From assembly GCA_021648365.1 (NCBI GenBank), contig JAKISY010000091.1, positions 1-19,183 of the forward strand: 19,183 nucleotides of DNA, written 5' to 3'. Source of the DNA: Verrucomicrobiales bacterium (GTDB lineage: Bacteria; Verrucomicrobiota; Verrucomicrobiia; Verrucomicrobiales; DEV007). The notes under the pieces were generated by a model, which was not told where the DNA came from, made no database searches, and saw only the letters and a program-made list of their open reading frames with translations. The translations under genes and the position numbers were made by a program. Positions 1-6,754 of this stretch are shown here, one piece after another (positions within the stretch are counted from its first letter, which is position 1; every line of letters begins with the position of its first letter).

Positions 1-1
1 C

Positions 2-1324
2 GTCACGGCAGGGTTGGCGCGGCTGCGGGCCGAAGTGTTTGATGGGGGGCTGGTGAGCCACGGGCCTGGCGTGCTTGACGCCCTCGATTTGGTCGAAGGT
101 CTACGCGCCGGCGGCAACGAGGAGCCGATGATATTGCTCGGCTCGCAACCTGCCCAGGAGATCGACGCCCTTTGCTACGAAGTGGGAGCCGACGAATATT
201 GCTGCGTCGCCGAAACGACCGTTCGCGGGCTGCTCTGGAAGTTCGCCCGCGCGATAGAGCGAGGCCAACTCGTGCGCGAGAATCGTCGTCTCGTTCAATC
301 CGAACGACAGCGGCTGCAGCAAGAACACCTCGAAGCCGATGTTCCCACCGCTCTCTTTTTGAGCGGAGGAGTGGACTCTTCAGTGCTCGCCGTATTGATG
401 GATAAGATAGACTGCTTTCATCTGCGTTCCGATGAAACCGAAATGGCTCGCTATGTTGCAGAACAGGTTGGATCAGAACTACAAGTTTGTGATCCTGCTG
501 AAAATGTTGATTACGAAAAAACGCTCGAGGATTACGCCCGAAATTCGGGTGATGTCAGTGCTAGCTCCCCTATTCCTTATTTAGTCGCTCAACAGATTAG
601 AAAAGCAGGGTATCCAGTTGCCTTCAGCGCCAATGGTGGGGATGAATTGTTCCACGGCTACTCTCGTACTCCCAGCCCTGAACTCAACGATACCTTCATG
701 CCTAATAATGGCTACGAAACTCAGTCTTATTCCTGCTTAGCCAAACAAGCTCGCAACGTTTTTCGCAGCCCAGAAAACTTCTTCCTCCCCAATGCCCCAC
801 AAACCTCTCAATCATTCATTGAGCTAACTGAAAACATCGAAAACCGTTTCCTCCTACCTAACTTCCCCAAATCAGCAAGTCATCGCTGGTTAGAGCTACA
901 AACTTATGTATTAGAAGACCTCAATCCTACCCTCGACTATGCTAGTATGGTTCATAGTGTAGAGGTGAGAGTTCCATTTCTTGACCACCGCATTGTCGAA
1001 GCAGCCCTCACGCTGGATGCCAATACCCACATCACAGCAGAGTATGGACGGAAAAGCCCGCTCAAAGCCATGCTTGATCAACACAAAATCCACCCATTCA
1101 TCTGGGCTAGACCTAAAATGGGATTTAGCTTAAACTCCGAAGTGATCGCTAACCTCCACCATAAAAAATTGCAAGCCTTGGCTGAATTGAGCAAAGAAGG
1201 TTACCTGCAAATAGATGCTCGTATTGGCGAGGTTTGTCGAGATTTCGCCTACCTCGGATCCGCCGCGCTCGCTTTCTCCGCATGGAAAAAAGTTTGGATC
1301 GACACAGGAATTGTCAAAGCATGA
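2..1324 (+). CDS. Asparagine-synthase-type amidotransferase domain fused to a receiver-like N-terminus (5' partial)
   Basis: The frame is open to the left edge; the first possible internal start is TTG at 14, so the true start is probably outside. Residues below are counted from that TTG. Residues about 110-436 are the C-terminal synthetase domain of asparagine synthase (AsnB/WbpS type). They carry the ATP pyrophosphatase loop SGGVDSS (117-123), the ANGGDELFHGY motif and RVPFLDHRIVEAAL. Such proteins amidate Asp or, in polysaccharide clusters, sugar carboxylates. The N-terminal glutaminase domain (about 200 residues beginning with a catalytic Cys2) is missing. In its place, residues 1-95 resemble a CheY-like receiver followed by the linker ending RQRLQQEHLEA. 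The phosphoacceptor Asp appears replaced by Ser and the conserved Lys by Val. GC content drops from about 64% in the first 300 bases to about 45-50% right at the domain junction (near 325-345), so a chimera is possible. Its stop overlaps the next start. Confidence 0.75.
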   Translation, partial: VTAGLARLRAEVFDGGLVSHGPGVLDALDLVEGLRAGGNEEPMILLGSQPAQEIDALCYEVGADEYCCVAETTVRGLLWKFARAIERGQLVRENRRLVQSERQRLQQEHLEADVPTALFLSGGVDSSVLAVLMDKIDCFHLRSDETEMARYVAEQVGSELQVCDPAENVDYEKTLEDYARNSGDVSASSPIPYLVAQQIRKAGYPVAFSANGGDELFHGYSRTPSPELNDTFMPNNGYETQSYSCLAKQARNVFRSPENFFLPNAPQTSQSFIELTENIENRFLLPNFPKSASHRWLELQTYVLEDLNPTLDYASMVHSVEVRVPFLDHRIVEAALTLDANTHITAEYGRKSPLKAMLDQHKIHPFIWARPKMGFSLNSEVIANLHHKKLQALAELSKEGYLQIDARIGEVCRDFAYLGSAALAFSAWKKVWIDTGIVKA

Positions 1325-3336
1325 AACCTATCCATACAACTAGCCAAAAACCATTACTTATTGGAGGTTCATCACCTCTAGGCTGTTCTCTATTAGGTAA
1401 CTTCATCAACAGCCTTTCGAATTATGATTGCGGACCTCCTACTAATTTCTTTTGCCACCCAGCTATGTGGCAAGATGACAGTTCTACCAACTCTACATGG
1501 GGTGAACACTGCTCACAATCGTTAAAAAAACTCACCGACGCTGGAGAGCAATTTTTACCTTGGAGTAAAATCCGAACCAAAAACATAGAACCTTATTACC
1601 ATAGAAATACAGAGGCTTTCGATTTTTTGGAAACTTCAGCAAGCATCTCCGAATTTGCTGAAACTTTTTTCACTAACCGTCTCACCGTTTCCAGTGCTGT
1701 ATCATGGGCAGAAGCTACACCTGAGAACTGTTTTGCCGCTTCCCCGTTTCTTAAAAACCAAACAAAAGGACAAGTAATTCTTGTAGTAGAAAATGGTTAT
1801 TCTGCTATGAGACGACTCATCAGTGAAGGGTTCAGCCCTAAAGTTGCTGCTAAAATATGGACCTGTGAGACCACTCTCTCACTTGATCTCCAAAACAAAC
1901 ACTCTTTAGACAGGGTTCTATTACTACGCTTAGAGGATCTTCTATCTTCTCCTCTTACTGAGTTAGATAAAATTATCATTTTTTTAAATACAGAAAAAGA
2001 ATCTGCAACCACGCAGCTTACAGACCATTCCCAATTAGAAAAAATGACAGACGCCGCCTGTCAAAATGCCCTAAAAACCCACCTCGCGCAGGGTTCTCAG
2101 CTGAAACAAGAGTATAAACACTATTTACTTGGCACTTACCCAAAAGAATCCGCGCTAGAAAAATTTGATTGCGATGCCCCCCCTGCTGCTGCATCCAATC
2201 TACTCTTCCGCTTAGGCTACGAAGACTCAATCCAAATAGGCGAACCTGTCAGCTTAAATAAAAATGAACAACTATTAGGTTCTCCTCGAGCTAGTTTCAT
2301 CAATCGCCTTGCCGATTACACCAAGACTCCTCATAAACTCTCTTCACGGAAATCGACAAACTCCACCCCGAAGCACCCTGCTTTACGTTTTTGGAAAAAA
2401 AAGCACCAAAGCCCTGAACTTCGCCTAGCTCAAAAAAACGATTCTGACATCTCCTCTCAATTTCCATTCTTTGAGTCCGACGTGCCCTATGGAATGTCCC
2501 TAGACAATGAACAAGATTCAAACAATCACCCTGACCTCGATCCTCAACTGAATAATCAAACCTTGGATTTAGCTGTTGTCATCGGCTTTTATGGAAGACA
2601 CCAAGTCCTTGAATTAGTGATACGTGAACTTGTTAAACTAGAACAACAAGGATACAGCATCGCAGTCTTTCTCACTTGCAGCAATACCGAAGATTACCAA
2701 TTTGCCCAAAAACTCAAAGCTCATTTGCCTTGTATCGGCGTGAGACAGAGCCCTAACCACCCTCTAGGTCAAAAATGGCAAGCTGGCGTGGACTTTGCTC
2801 GTAAATTCTCTCCACGCCATCTGCTCATCACTGGCTCAGATGATATGGTATCTCAAGACTTCCTTATTCATGCCATGCAGCTGCTCTCAGAAGACGCTCC
2901 TTCAGGCGGCTTCGAGTTCGCGGCCCCTGCCTCATGGTTCATTTATGAGATCAGCGACGACAGCCATCAGCGAGGCACGCTTTGGGAGGTAGCTTACGTA
3001 GCATCCATCAAACAACCGCTTGGAGCAGGGCGAGTTTATTCTTCTCGTTTATTAGATCGTATCGATTGGAAGCTCTTTGAGAACACACTAAATGTAGGTT
3101 TGGACACCTTCGGTTATAACCAAATCATCAACTCTAATGCTCAAACCGTCTTGATCCCTTCAAATAAAGGGGTTATTCTCAGCATCAAAGGGTCATGGCA
3201 AGCGATGAACTCCACTGAAACAATCCTCTCGGTTCCTACGATTCAGAATCGACCTTGTGATTTTGAGAAGGAGGTTTTTTTTGAAAAGCACTTTCAGACA
3301 ACTTCTTCCAAAATACGCAAATCCATTTCATATTAA
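1321..3336 (+). CDS. Sulfotransferase-like / family 2-like glycosyltransferase fusion protein
   Basis: The start is ATG 1321, overlapping the previous stop as ATGA. An extended frame reaches further upstream, but only inside the previous gene. The product is 671 aa. Residues 10-30 (LLIGGSSPLGCSLL) look like the 5'-phosphosulfate-binding loop of PAPS sulfotransferases. RVLLLRLEDLLSSPL (198-212) matches the typical LRYEDL..DP element before the C-terminal helix of that fold. Residues about 415-660 form a GT-A-like nucleotide-sugar transferase domain: it begins LDLAVVIGFYGRH and contains LLITGSDDM (D507-D508 as the metal-binding acidic pair). A linker of about 170 residues, rich in Ser, Lys and Gln, separates the two. 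It probably acts on surface or extracellular polysaccharide, adding sugar and sulfate. Its neighbours, an amidotransferase and rfbF, fit this. The sulfotransferase assignment is motif-based; the glycosyltransferase half is the firmer call for fold, with unknown sugar specificity. Confidence 0.65.
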   Translation: MKPIHTTSQKPLLIGGSSPLGCSLLGNFINSLSNYDCGPPTNFFCHPAMWQDDSSTNSTWGEHCSQSLKKLTDAGEQFLPWSKIRTKNIEPYYHRNTEAFDFLETSASISEFAETFFTNRLTVSSAVSWAEATPENCFAASPFLKNQTKGQVILVVENGYSAMRRLISEGFSPKVAAKIWTCETTLSLDLQNKHSLDRVLLLRLEDLLSSPLTELDKIIIFLNTEKESATTQLTDHSQLEKMTDAACQNALKTHLAQGSQLKQEYKHYLLGTYPKESALEKFDCDAPPAAASNLLFRLGYEDSIQIGEPVSLNKNEQLLGSPRASFINRLADYTKTPHKLSSRKSTNSTPKHPALRFWKKKHQSPELRLAQKNDSDISSQFPFFESDVPYGMSLDNEQDSNNHPDLDPQLNNQTLDLAVVIGFYGRHQVLELVIRELVKLEQQGYSIAVFLTCSNTEDYQFAQKLKAHLPCIGVRQSPNHPLGQKWQAGVDFARKFSPRHLLITGSDDMVSQDFLIHAMQLLSEDAPSGGFEFAAPASWFIYEISDDSHQRGTLWEVAYVASIKQPLGAGRVYSSRLLDRIDWKLFENTLNVGLDTFGYNQIINSNAQTVLIPSNKGVILSIKGSWQAMNSTETILSVPTIQNRPCDFEKEVFFEKHFQTTSSKIRKSISY

Positions 3337-3407
3337 TACCCCCTTGCTAAACGCCGCAATCCTCCAATCGTGAGTACAAAAGAACCGTAAGAACCTTCAC
3401 CTAAAGC

Positions 3408-4181
3408 ATGAAAGCCGTCATACTAGCAGGAGGTTTAGGCACACGCCTCTCCGAAGAAACCCACCTCAAACCCAAACCGATGGTGGATATCGGTGGAGGT
3501 CCCATCCTCTGGCACATCCTGAAAACCTACAGTGCCTACGGAATCAACGATTTTGTGATCTGCGCAGGTTACAAAGGCTATGTGATCAAAGAATATTTTG
3601 CCAACTACTTCCTACACAGATCCGACGTCACTTTTGACATGCAAAACAACAGCATGCAAGTGCATCGCAAAAAAGCCGAACCTTGGAAAGTGACCATTGT
3701 CGATACCGGCGAAGACACCATGACAGGTGGACGACTAGCTCGTGTGGCGGACTACCTAGATGATGAAAGTTTTTGTTTTACTTACGGTGATGGAGTCGCC
3801 GACATCGACATCAGCAAGCTGATAGAATTCCACCAACAACAAGGACGTGAAGCCACCCTGACCGCAGTGCAACCGCCAGGTCGCTACGGCGCAATAGCGT
3901 TTGGCGCTTCCAACGATGTGCTACAATTTCAAGAAAAACCCGAAGGAGACGGAGCCTGGATCAACGGTGGTTATTTTGTCTTAGAACCTTCTGCTCTTGA
4001 TCGCATTCAGGACGGCGATCAAACCAGCTGGGAAAGAGCTCCACTCGAGAGCCTCGCCCGCGACGGCCAACTATCGGCCTACCAACACCACGGCTTCTGG
4101 CGTCCGATGGACACCCTGCGCGACCGTATAGAACTCGAAGAAATGTGGAATTCAGGCAAAGCCCCGTGGAAAGTGTGGTAA
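3408..4181 (+). CDS. rfbF: Glucose-1-phosphate cytidylyltransferase
   Basis: This 257-aa protein has the usual full length of RfbF/DdhA. It converts glucose-1-phosphate and CTP to CDP-glucose, the first step toward CDP-3,6-dideoxyhexoses (abequose, paratose, tyvelose, ascarylose) of O-antigens. The nucleotidyltransferase signature LAGGLGTRL lies at residues 6-14 and HLKPKPM at 19-25. The family-typical stretches TFDMQNNSM, VDTGEDTMTGGRL and HHGFWRPMDTLRDR are all present, as is INGGYFVLE in the sugar-binding part. It starts 71 bases after the fusion gene, with no strong Shine-Dalgarno sequence visible. RfbG (CDP-glucose 4,6-dehydratase) normally follows at once, but here the next 500 bases are repeats and then an insertion sequence. 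The pathway must therefore be completed elsewhere or is broken. Confidence 0.95.
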   Translation: MKAVILAGGLGTRLSEETHLKPKPMVDIGGGPILWHILKTYSAYGINDFVICAGYKGYVIKEYFANYFLHRSDVTFDMQNNSMQVHRKKAEPWKVTIVDTGEDTMTGGRLARVADYLDDESFCFTYGDGVADIDISKLIEFHQQQGREATLTAVQPPGRYGAIAFGASNDVLQFQEKPEGDGAWINGGYFVLEPSALDRIQDGDQTSWERAPLESLARDGQLSAYQHHGFWRPMDTLRDRIELEEMWNSGKAPWKVW

Positions 4182-4318
4182 TATTTTATAAATTATATCA
4201 ATCAGCCTCTGGAGGGGCAAGTTCCACCTTGCCCGCTTACGCACCCAGAACCACCAATCCCCATTTAATTCCTCTTCCGCTATTCCACTTCTCCTATATT
4301 TTTTCTTTATTATCCGTG

Positions 4319-4548
4319 TTAATTTGCCTTCGAGTAGTATCCTCCGACTGTCTCCCCCACTTACGCGGGGTCGGCTGTGCTATTTGCCTTCGGGTAGTAT
4401 CCTCCGGCTGTTTGCCTCCGGCGATCTCCACTACGTTCCGGTGCGACTTCGTCTCGGCTGTGGTTAAACTCTTCATCTGTGCTATTTGCTTTCGGGTAGT
4501 TTCCTCCAGCTATTTGACTCCGCCTATCTCCATTGTATTCCGGTTCCC
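4319..4548. repeat. Three copies of a degenerate intergenic repeat containing TTTGCCTTCGGGTAGTATCC
   Basis: Copies begin near 4321 (short, about 32 bases), 4379 and 4481. The copies at 4379-4442 and 4481-4544 align without gaps over about 64 bases, with roughly a dozen differences. The spacings (about 60 and 102 bases) are unequal, so this is not a CRISPR array. Related phrases (TTTGCCTACGG, CGGCTGTGGTTGAAA) reappear on the far side of the insertion sequence at 6290-6342. This suggests that one repeat tract was split by the insertion. Confidence 0.75.
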
Positions 4549-4610
4549 TCGCGTTCGCGGGGTCGGCTGAGCTATCCGTGATTACCCTCCTTCTCATATA
4601 TTAACTTCTT

Positions 4611-4686
4611 ATCCGTGTTAATCCGTGCTATCCGTGGTTAAACTCTTCATCTGCGATCATCTGCGAAATCTGCGGTTACCCTCTTC
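4611..4686. repeat. Two 38-base units of ATCCGTG / ATCTGCG short-period repeat
   Basis: The heptamer ATCCGTG begins at 4611, 4621 and 4630, and the related ATCTGCG at 4649, 4659 and 4668. Both trios have the same 10- then 9-base spacing. The tract is therefore two diverged 38-base units (4611-4648 and 4649-4686), each ending in CTCTTC. The second unit ends exactly where the left inverted repeat of the insertion sequence begins. Similar 'ATCTGCG..ATCCGTGTTAATCCGTGG' strings occur in intergenic DNA of many unrelated bacterial genomes. Confidence 0.7.
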
Positions 4687-4717
4687 TCCCGCGGACGCGC
4701 ATACGCGTCAGGTTAAC
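4687..4717. repeat. Left terminal inverted repeat of the IS4-type element
   Basis: It pairs with 6249-6279 in inverted orientation, with mismatches only at the 7th, 9th and 27th bases counted from the outside. Its centre, GACGCGCATACGCGTC, is itself nearly palindromic. The last codons of the transposase (RWLT and stop) are encoded within it. Confidence 0.8.
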
Positions 4718-6078
4718 CACCTAAGTGCGATTTTTGGCATGGGATTGCGACGACGCTTTTCATATACGCCGTGATAGTTTAACTGACGTACAATATCTTC
4801 GTCCGAATAGACCTTGCCAGTACACTGGCAGAGTAACAGGGTATCCAAAGTTTTAAACATACTCATGCCAGCGGAAACAAACGTTGTCTCGGAGTCAGAT
4901 TGCTCTGAACCAGATCCACTCTTATCAGAGAATACCATCCGGAAAATTCCCAGTTGAGAATACTTCACTAAAACGATCATGTGACTTACCAAGAGGCATT
5001 TCATATGCCAAACATTGGTCTTATGGTTACTCAGCTGGGTTGATAATAAATTTGATTTCCAAGCCTTAAAAATATTTTCTATACGCCAGCGTAAGGAATA
5101 GAGGGCATAAACATCTATTTGTTCAAGTTCGTCCTCGGCAATGTTGGTGATCACGATGCTCCAATCTAACAAGTTGTAATATTTTGCATTATAGTTCAGC
5201 CGCTTATCGCGGTTTGCCTTAGCTTTACGGCGCCTTTCGACGGACACATGCTCAGGTAACAAAATAGCTTCCACTATTACAGGGGTTTTCTGAGCCTGAC
5301 CAAGCAAGGCGTGGAAGCGCACTTTTTTCTGTCCAGTAGCTTTCCCCTTATCTAAAATGGCATGGATGTCCAATTTTTCACCTAGGTCGTCATAGAGGCC
5401 AATGCCTGAAAGGTGACGGGTGACAAAGAAGGCGCCTTTGAGATGAATGGCTTGTAAGCTGGCAAGGGTGAAATAGCCAAGATCGCGTAAGAGTAAGTCG
5501 CCTTTTTCAAGTAAAGTCACCACATCCATGGCGGATCCCTGATCGTTTCGCCTAAATGAGGACAAGTTGAAGTGCAGAAAATCTCCAGAGAAAATATCGA
5601 TGAGCACTTGCACTCTAGCACTGGATTGGCTCGTTTTGGCGTATTGGTTTTTTGAACCAGGAAAGGATTCTACAAGAGAAGGGTGAAGCTTGAGCACCGT
5701 TGAATCTACAACAAGGATGCGCTTAATAGAAGCAGTTATAAATTGGTGCGACTCGTAATTTGAGTGCATTAACTGGCAAAGAACAGCGGAGAGGAAATCA
5801 AAAGCATTCGAATTAACTCTTTCCCATAGGCTTTGTTTGGCAATGGTCGCCTTGATTTCTAGTCCGCAAAATAGGGCGATTTGGCGGAATCCATAAGCTG
5901 TTACTTGAGATGCTTGCATCATTGCCGCTAGGAAAAATGCGGGAGTAAGCTTGCCTTTTTTGCGTTTTTGAAATTGAGTTTTTTTCGCCAATACGTCGAG
6001 CGCAGCTGAATCTTTCAAGATAGAGAGATGGGAAGAAAGGGTGGCTTGCCCGCTTGGGCTGAAATGTCGATTGTCCAT
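4708..6078 (-). CDS. IS4-family DDE transposase
   Basis: This 456-aa protein catalyses cut-and-paste transposition of its element. The acidic triad is visible: D125 in ILVVDSTVLKLH, D199 in LLLRDLGYFT and E334. E334 lies in the diagnostic IS4 signature Y-x2-R-x3-E-x6-K, seen as Y327-SL-R330-WRI-E334-NIFKAW-K341. The N-terminus (residues 1-100) is the usual helical DNA-binding part. Length and reading frame are intact, with no stop or frameshift, so the element could still be active. Codon use is AT-rich compared with the sulfatase and paralog genes. The start ATG at 6076-6078 follows an AT-rich leader. The family call is firm; the subgroup cannot be fixed from sequence alone. Confidence 0.93.
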   Translation of the reverse strand: MDNRHFSPSGQATLSSHLSILKDSAALDVLAKKTQFQKRKKGKLTPAFFLAAMMQASQVTAYGFRQIALFCGLEIKATIAKQSLWERVNSNAFDFLSAVLCQLMHSNYESHQFITASIKRILVVDSTVLKLHPSLVESFPGSKNQYAKTSQSSARVQVLIDIFSGDFLHFNLSSFRRNDQGSAMDVVTLLEKGDLLLRDLGYFTLASLQAIHLKGAFFVTRHLSGIGLYDDLGEKLDIHAILDKGKATGQKKVRFHALLGQAQKTPVIVEAILLPEHVSVERRRKAKANRDKRLNYNAKYYNLLDWSIVITNIAEDELEQIDVYALYSLRWRIENIFKAWKSNLLSTQLSNHKTNVWHMKCLLVSHMIVLVKYSQLGIFRMVFSDKSGSGSEQSDSETTFVSAGMSMFKTLDTLLLCQCTGKVYSDEDIVRQLNYHGVYEKRRRNPMPKIALRWLT

Positions 6079-6248
6079 AAGACAATAGTAAAGATAACTT
6101 AAATATCAGTTTATACGAAATAAATAGTGCAGCTTGGTTGCTTTTGATATAAGTCACTGCTACTTTCGAGGGTCTCAGATTATTAAGAAGGGATAAATGA
6201 TAGGTCGTTAGACAAGACGGCGTATCAATCCCTTATAGATCAAGGGCT

Positions 6249-6279
6249 GTTAGCCTGACGCGTATGCGCGCCTGCGGGA
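6249..6279. repeat. Right terminal inverted repeat of the IS4-type element
   Basis: It is the inverted counterpart of 4687-4717, containing the core GCGTATGCGC at 6260-6269. It ends at the base before TCAGTGCCGA, where repeat-type flanking DNA resumes. Confidence 0.8.
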
Positions 6280-6539
6280 TCAGTGCCGATTTGCCTACGG
6301 CTACGGCTACGGCTGTCCTGCTATGCTGCGGCTGTGGTTGAAATATTTTGTTGTGTAGTGTGAATCAAAATAGACGGGTAAATTTGCTTAGAAGTTGAAA
6401 GAAGGTAATCTGCAATATTTATTCCGTTGTTTATTATGATCAAATCAAACCAAAAAAGTTATTTCTGTGTAGCTAGGCGTTTACGCCCTGCCCCGACAAC
6501 CCAAATGGAAGCAATAAAAAGGGTGAATTCGATAGTGAA
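6280..6539. other. Gene-free spacer: continuation of repeat tract after the insertion sequence
   Basis: Bases 6290-6342 resemble the repeats left of the insertion sequence and contain a short tandem of CTACGG (three to four units near 6293-6312). The rest is AT-rich with no coding frame that I can support. A small hairpin, GGCGTTTACGCC, lies near 6477-6488. Bases from about 6505 may belong to domain IV of the intron remnant that follows, but I cannot fold this with confidence. Confidence 0.5.
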
Positions 6540-6557
6540 CTGAAGAACTACTTCGGA

Positions 6558-6631
6558 AAGCCGGATGCGGGAGAACTGCACGTCTGGTTTGATGAGGGGG
6601 GCGGCTTACAATGGAGCCGCCCCTACTCTAC
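6558..6631 (+). ncRNA. Group II intron remnant: domain V and domain VI (3' end), no maturase
   Basis: Bases 6558-6590 fold as a group II domain V. The lower helix AAGCCGGA pairs with TCTGGTTT (with G-T wobbles), including the catalytic AGC triad at 6559-6561. A two-base CG bulge at 6581-6582 follows, and the upper helix TGCGG/CTGCA closes a small GA-rich loop. Next comes a domain VI-like hairpin: 6598-6606 pairs over nine bases with 6615-6623, and the tail is TACTCTAC. A6625 is the likely branch-point adenosine, seven bases from an inferred 3' splice site after C6631 (ending in AC, as the family requires). No reverse transcriptase/maturase and no recognisable domain I are present. The upstream parts appear deleted, so this piece cannot splice by itself. 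The identity follows from the family's conserved domain V layout. Confidence 0.75.
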
Positions 6632-6749
6632 GTCAGCATATTTTGACAAATTTCATAACTTGCTTATTGCTATCTAGTTACCTTAATTTTCCGCCGCTCC
6701 ATTTTCTGGATTCCTGACAAATTCGAGCACCAAACGCTAGGCTGCAGAA
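6632..6749. repeat. Copy 1 of a diverged ~118-bp intergenic element
   Basis: It begins at the base after the inferred intron end. The first 37 bases and the last 40 bases match copy 2 (9656-9771) well: GCATATTTTGACAAATTTCA against GCATATCTTGATAAGTTACA, and CACCAAACGCTAGGCTGCAG against CACCAAAGGCTATCGCTGAA. The centre is diverged. It ends six bases from the stop of the minus-strand beta-helix gene, so it lies in that gene's 3' region. It may be an old non-autonomous element or a shared 3' untranslated element. Confidence 0.6.
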
Positions 6750-6754
6750 AACCA

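Larger units (their letters stand above)
4182..4686. other. Gene-free repeat-rich spacer between rfbF and the insertion sequence
   Basis: I see no credible gene in these 505 bases. Open frames here exist on both strands but are Cys/Ser/Arg-rich, follow the repeats and match no family. The segment is built from degenerate repeated phrases (described separately). It includes GCGGGGTCGGCTG near 4365 and again near 4557, and an exact 18-base repeat at 4462-4479 and 4636-4653. Confidence 0.7.
4687..6279 (-). mobile_element. IS4-family insertion sequence, about 1593 bp
   Basis: The element is bounded by imperfect 31-base inverted repeats (4687-4717 and 6249-6279, 28 of 31 matching). It carries one complete transposase on the minus strand, whose TGA (4708-4710) lies inside the left repeat. 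The 170 bases between the transposase start and the right repeat are AT-rich and probably hold its promoter. Comparing the ten bases outside each end shows no convincing target duplication. The target scar may have been lost, the ends may lie slightly elsewhere, or the element may have recombined. Confidence 0.8.

Noticed and set aside
1234..1320. Upstream in-frame start for the sulfotransferase-glycosyltransferase fusion
   Set aside because: The extension lies wholly inside the preceding gene and reads as Arg-rich shadow sequence; ATG 1321 gives a typical ATGA overlap.
4319..4548. Repeats considered as a CRISPR array
   Set aside because: Copies are diverged, spacings are unequal (60 and 102 bases), spacers share sequence with each other, and no cas genes are nearby.
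4145..4597. Overlapping open frames on both strands in the rfbF-insertion sequence spacer (about 60-141 residues)
   Set aside because: They are Cys/Ser- or Arg/Thr-rich, their sequence simply follows the DNA repeats, they have no RBS and they match no family.
4677..6289. Target-site duplication for the IS4 element
   Set aside because: The ten bases outside each inferred end do not match, and shifting the ends by a few bases gave nothing convincing.
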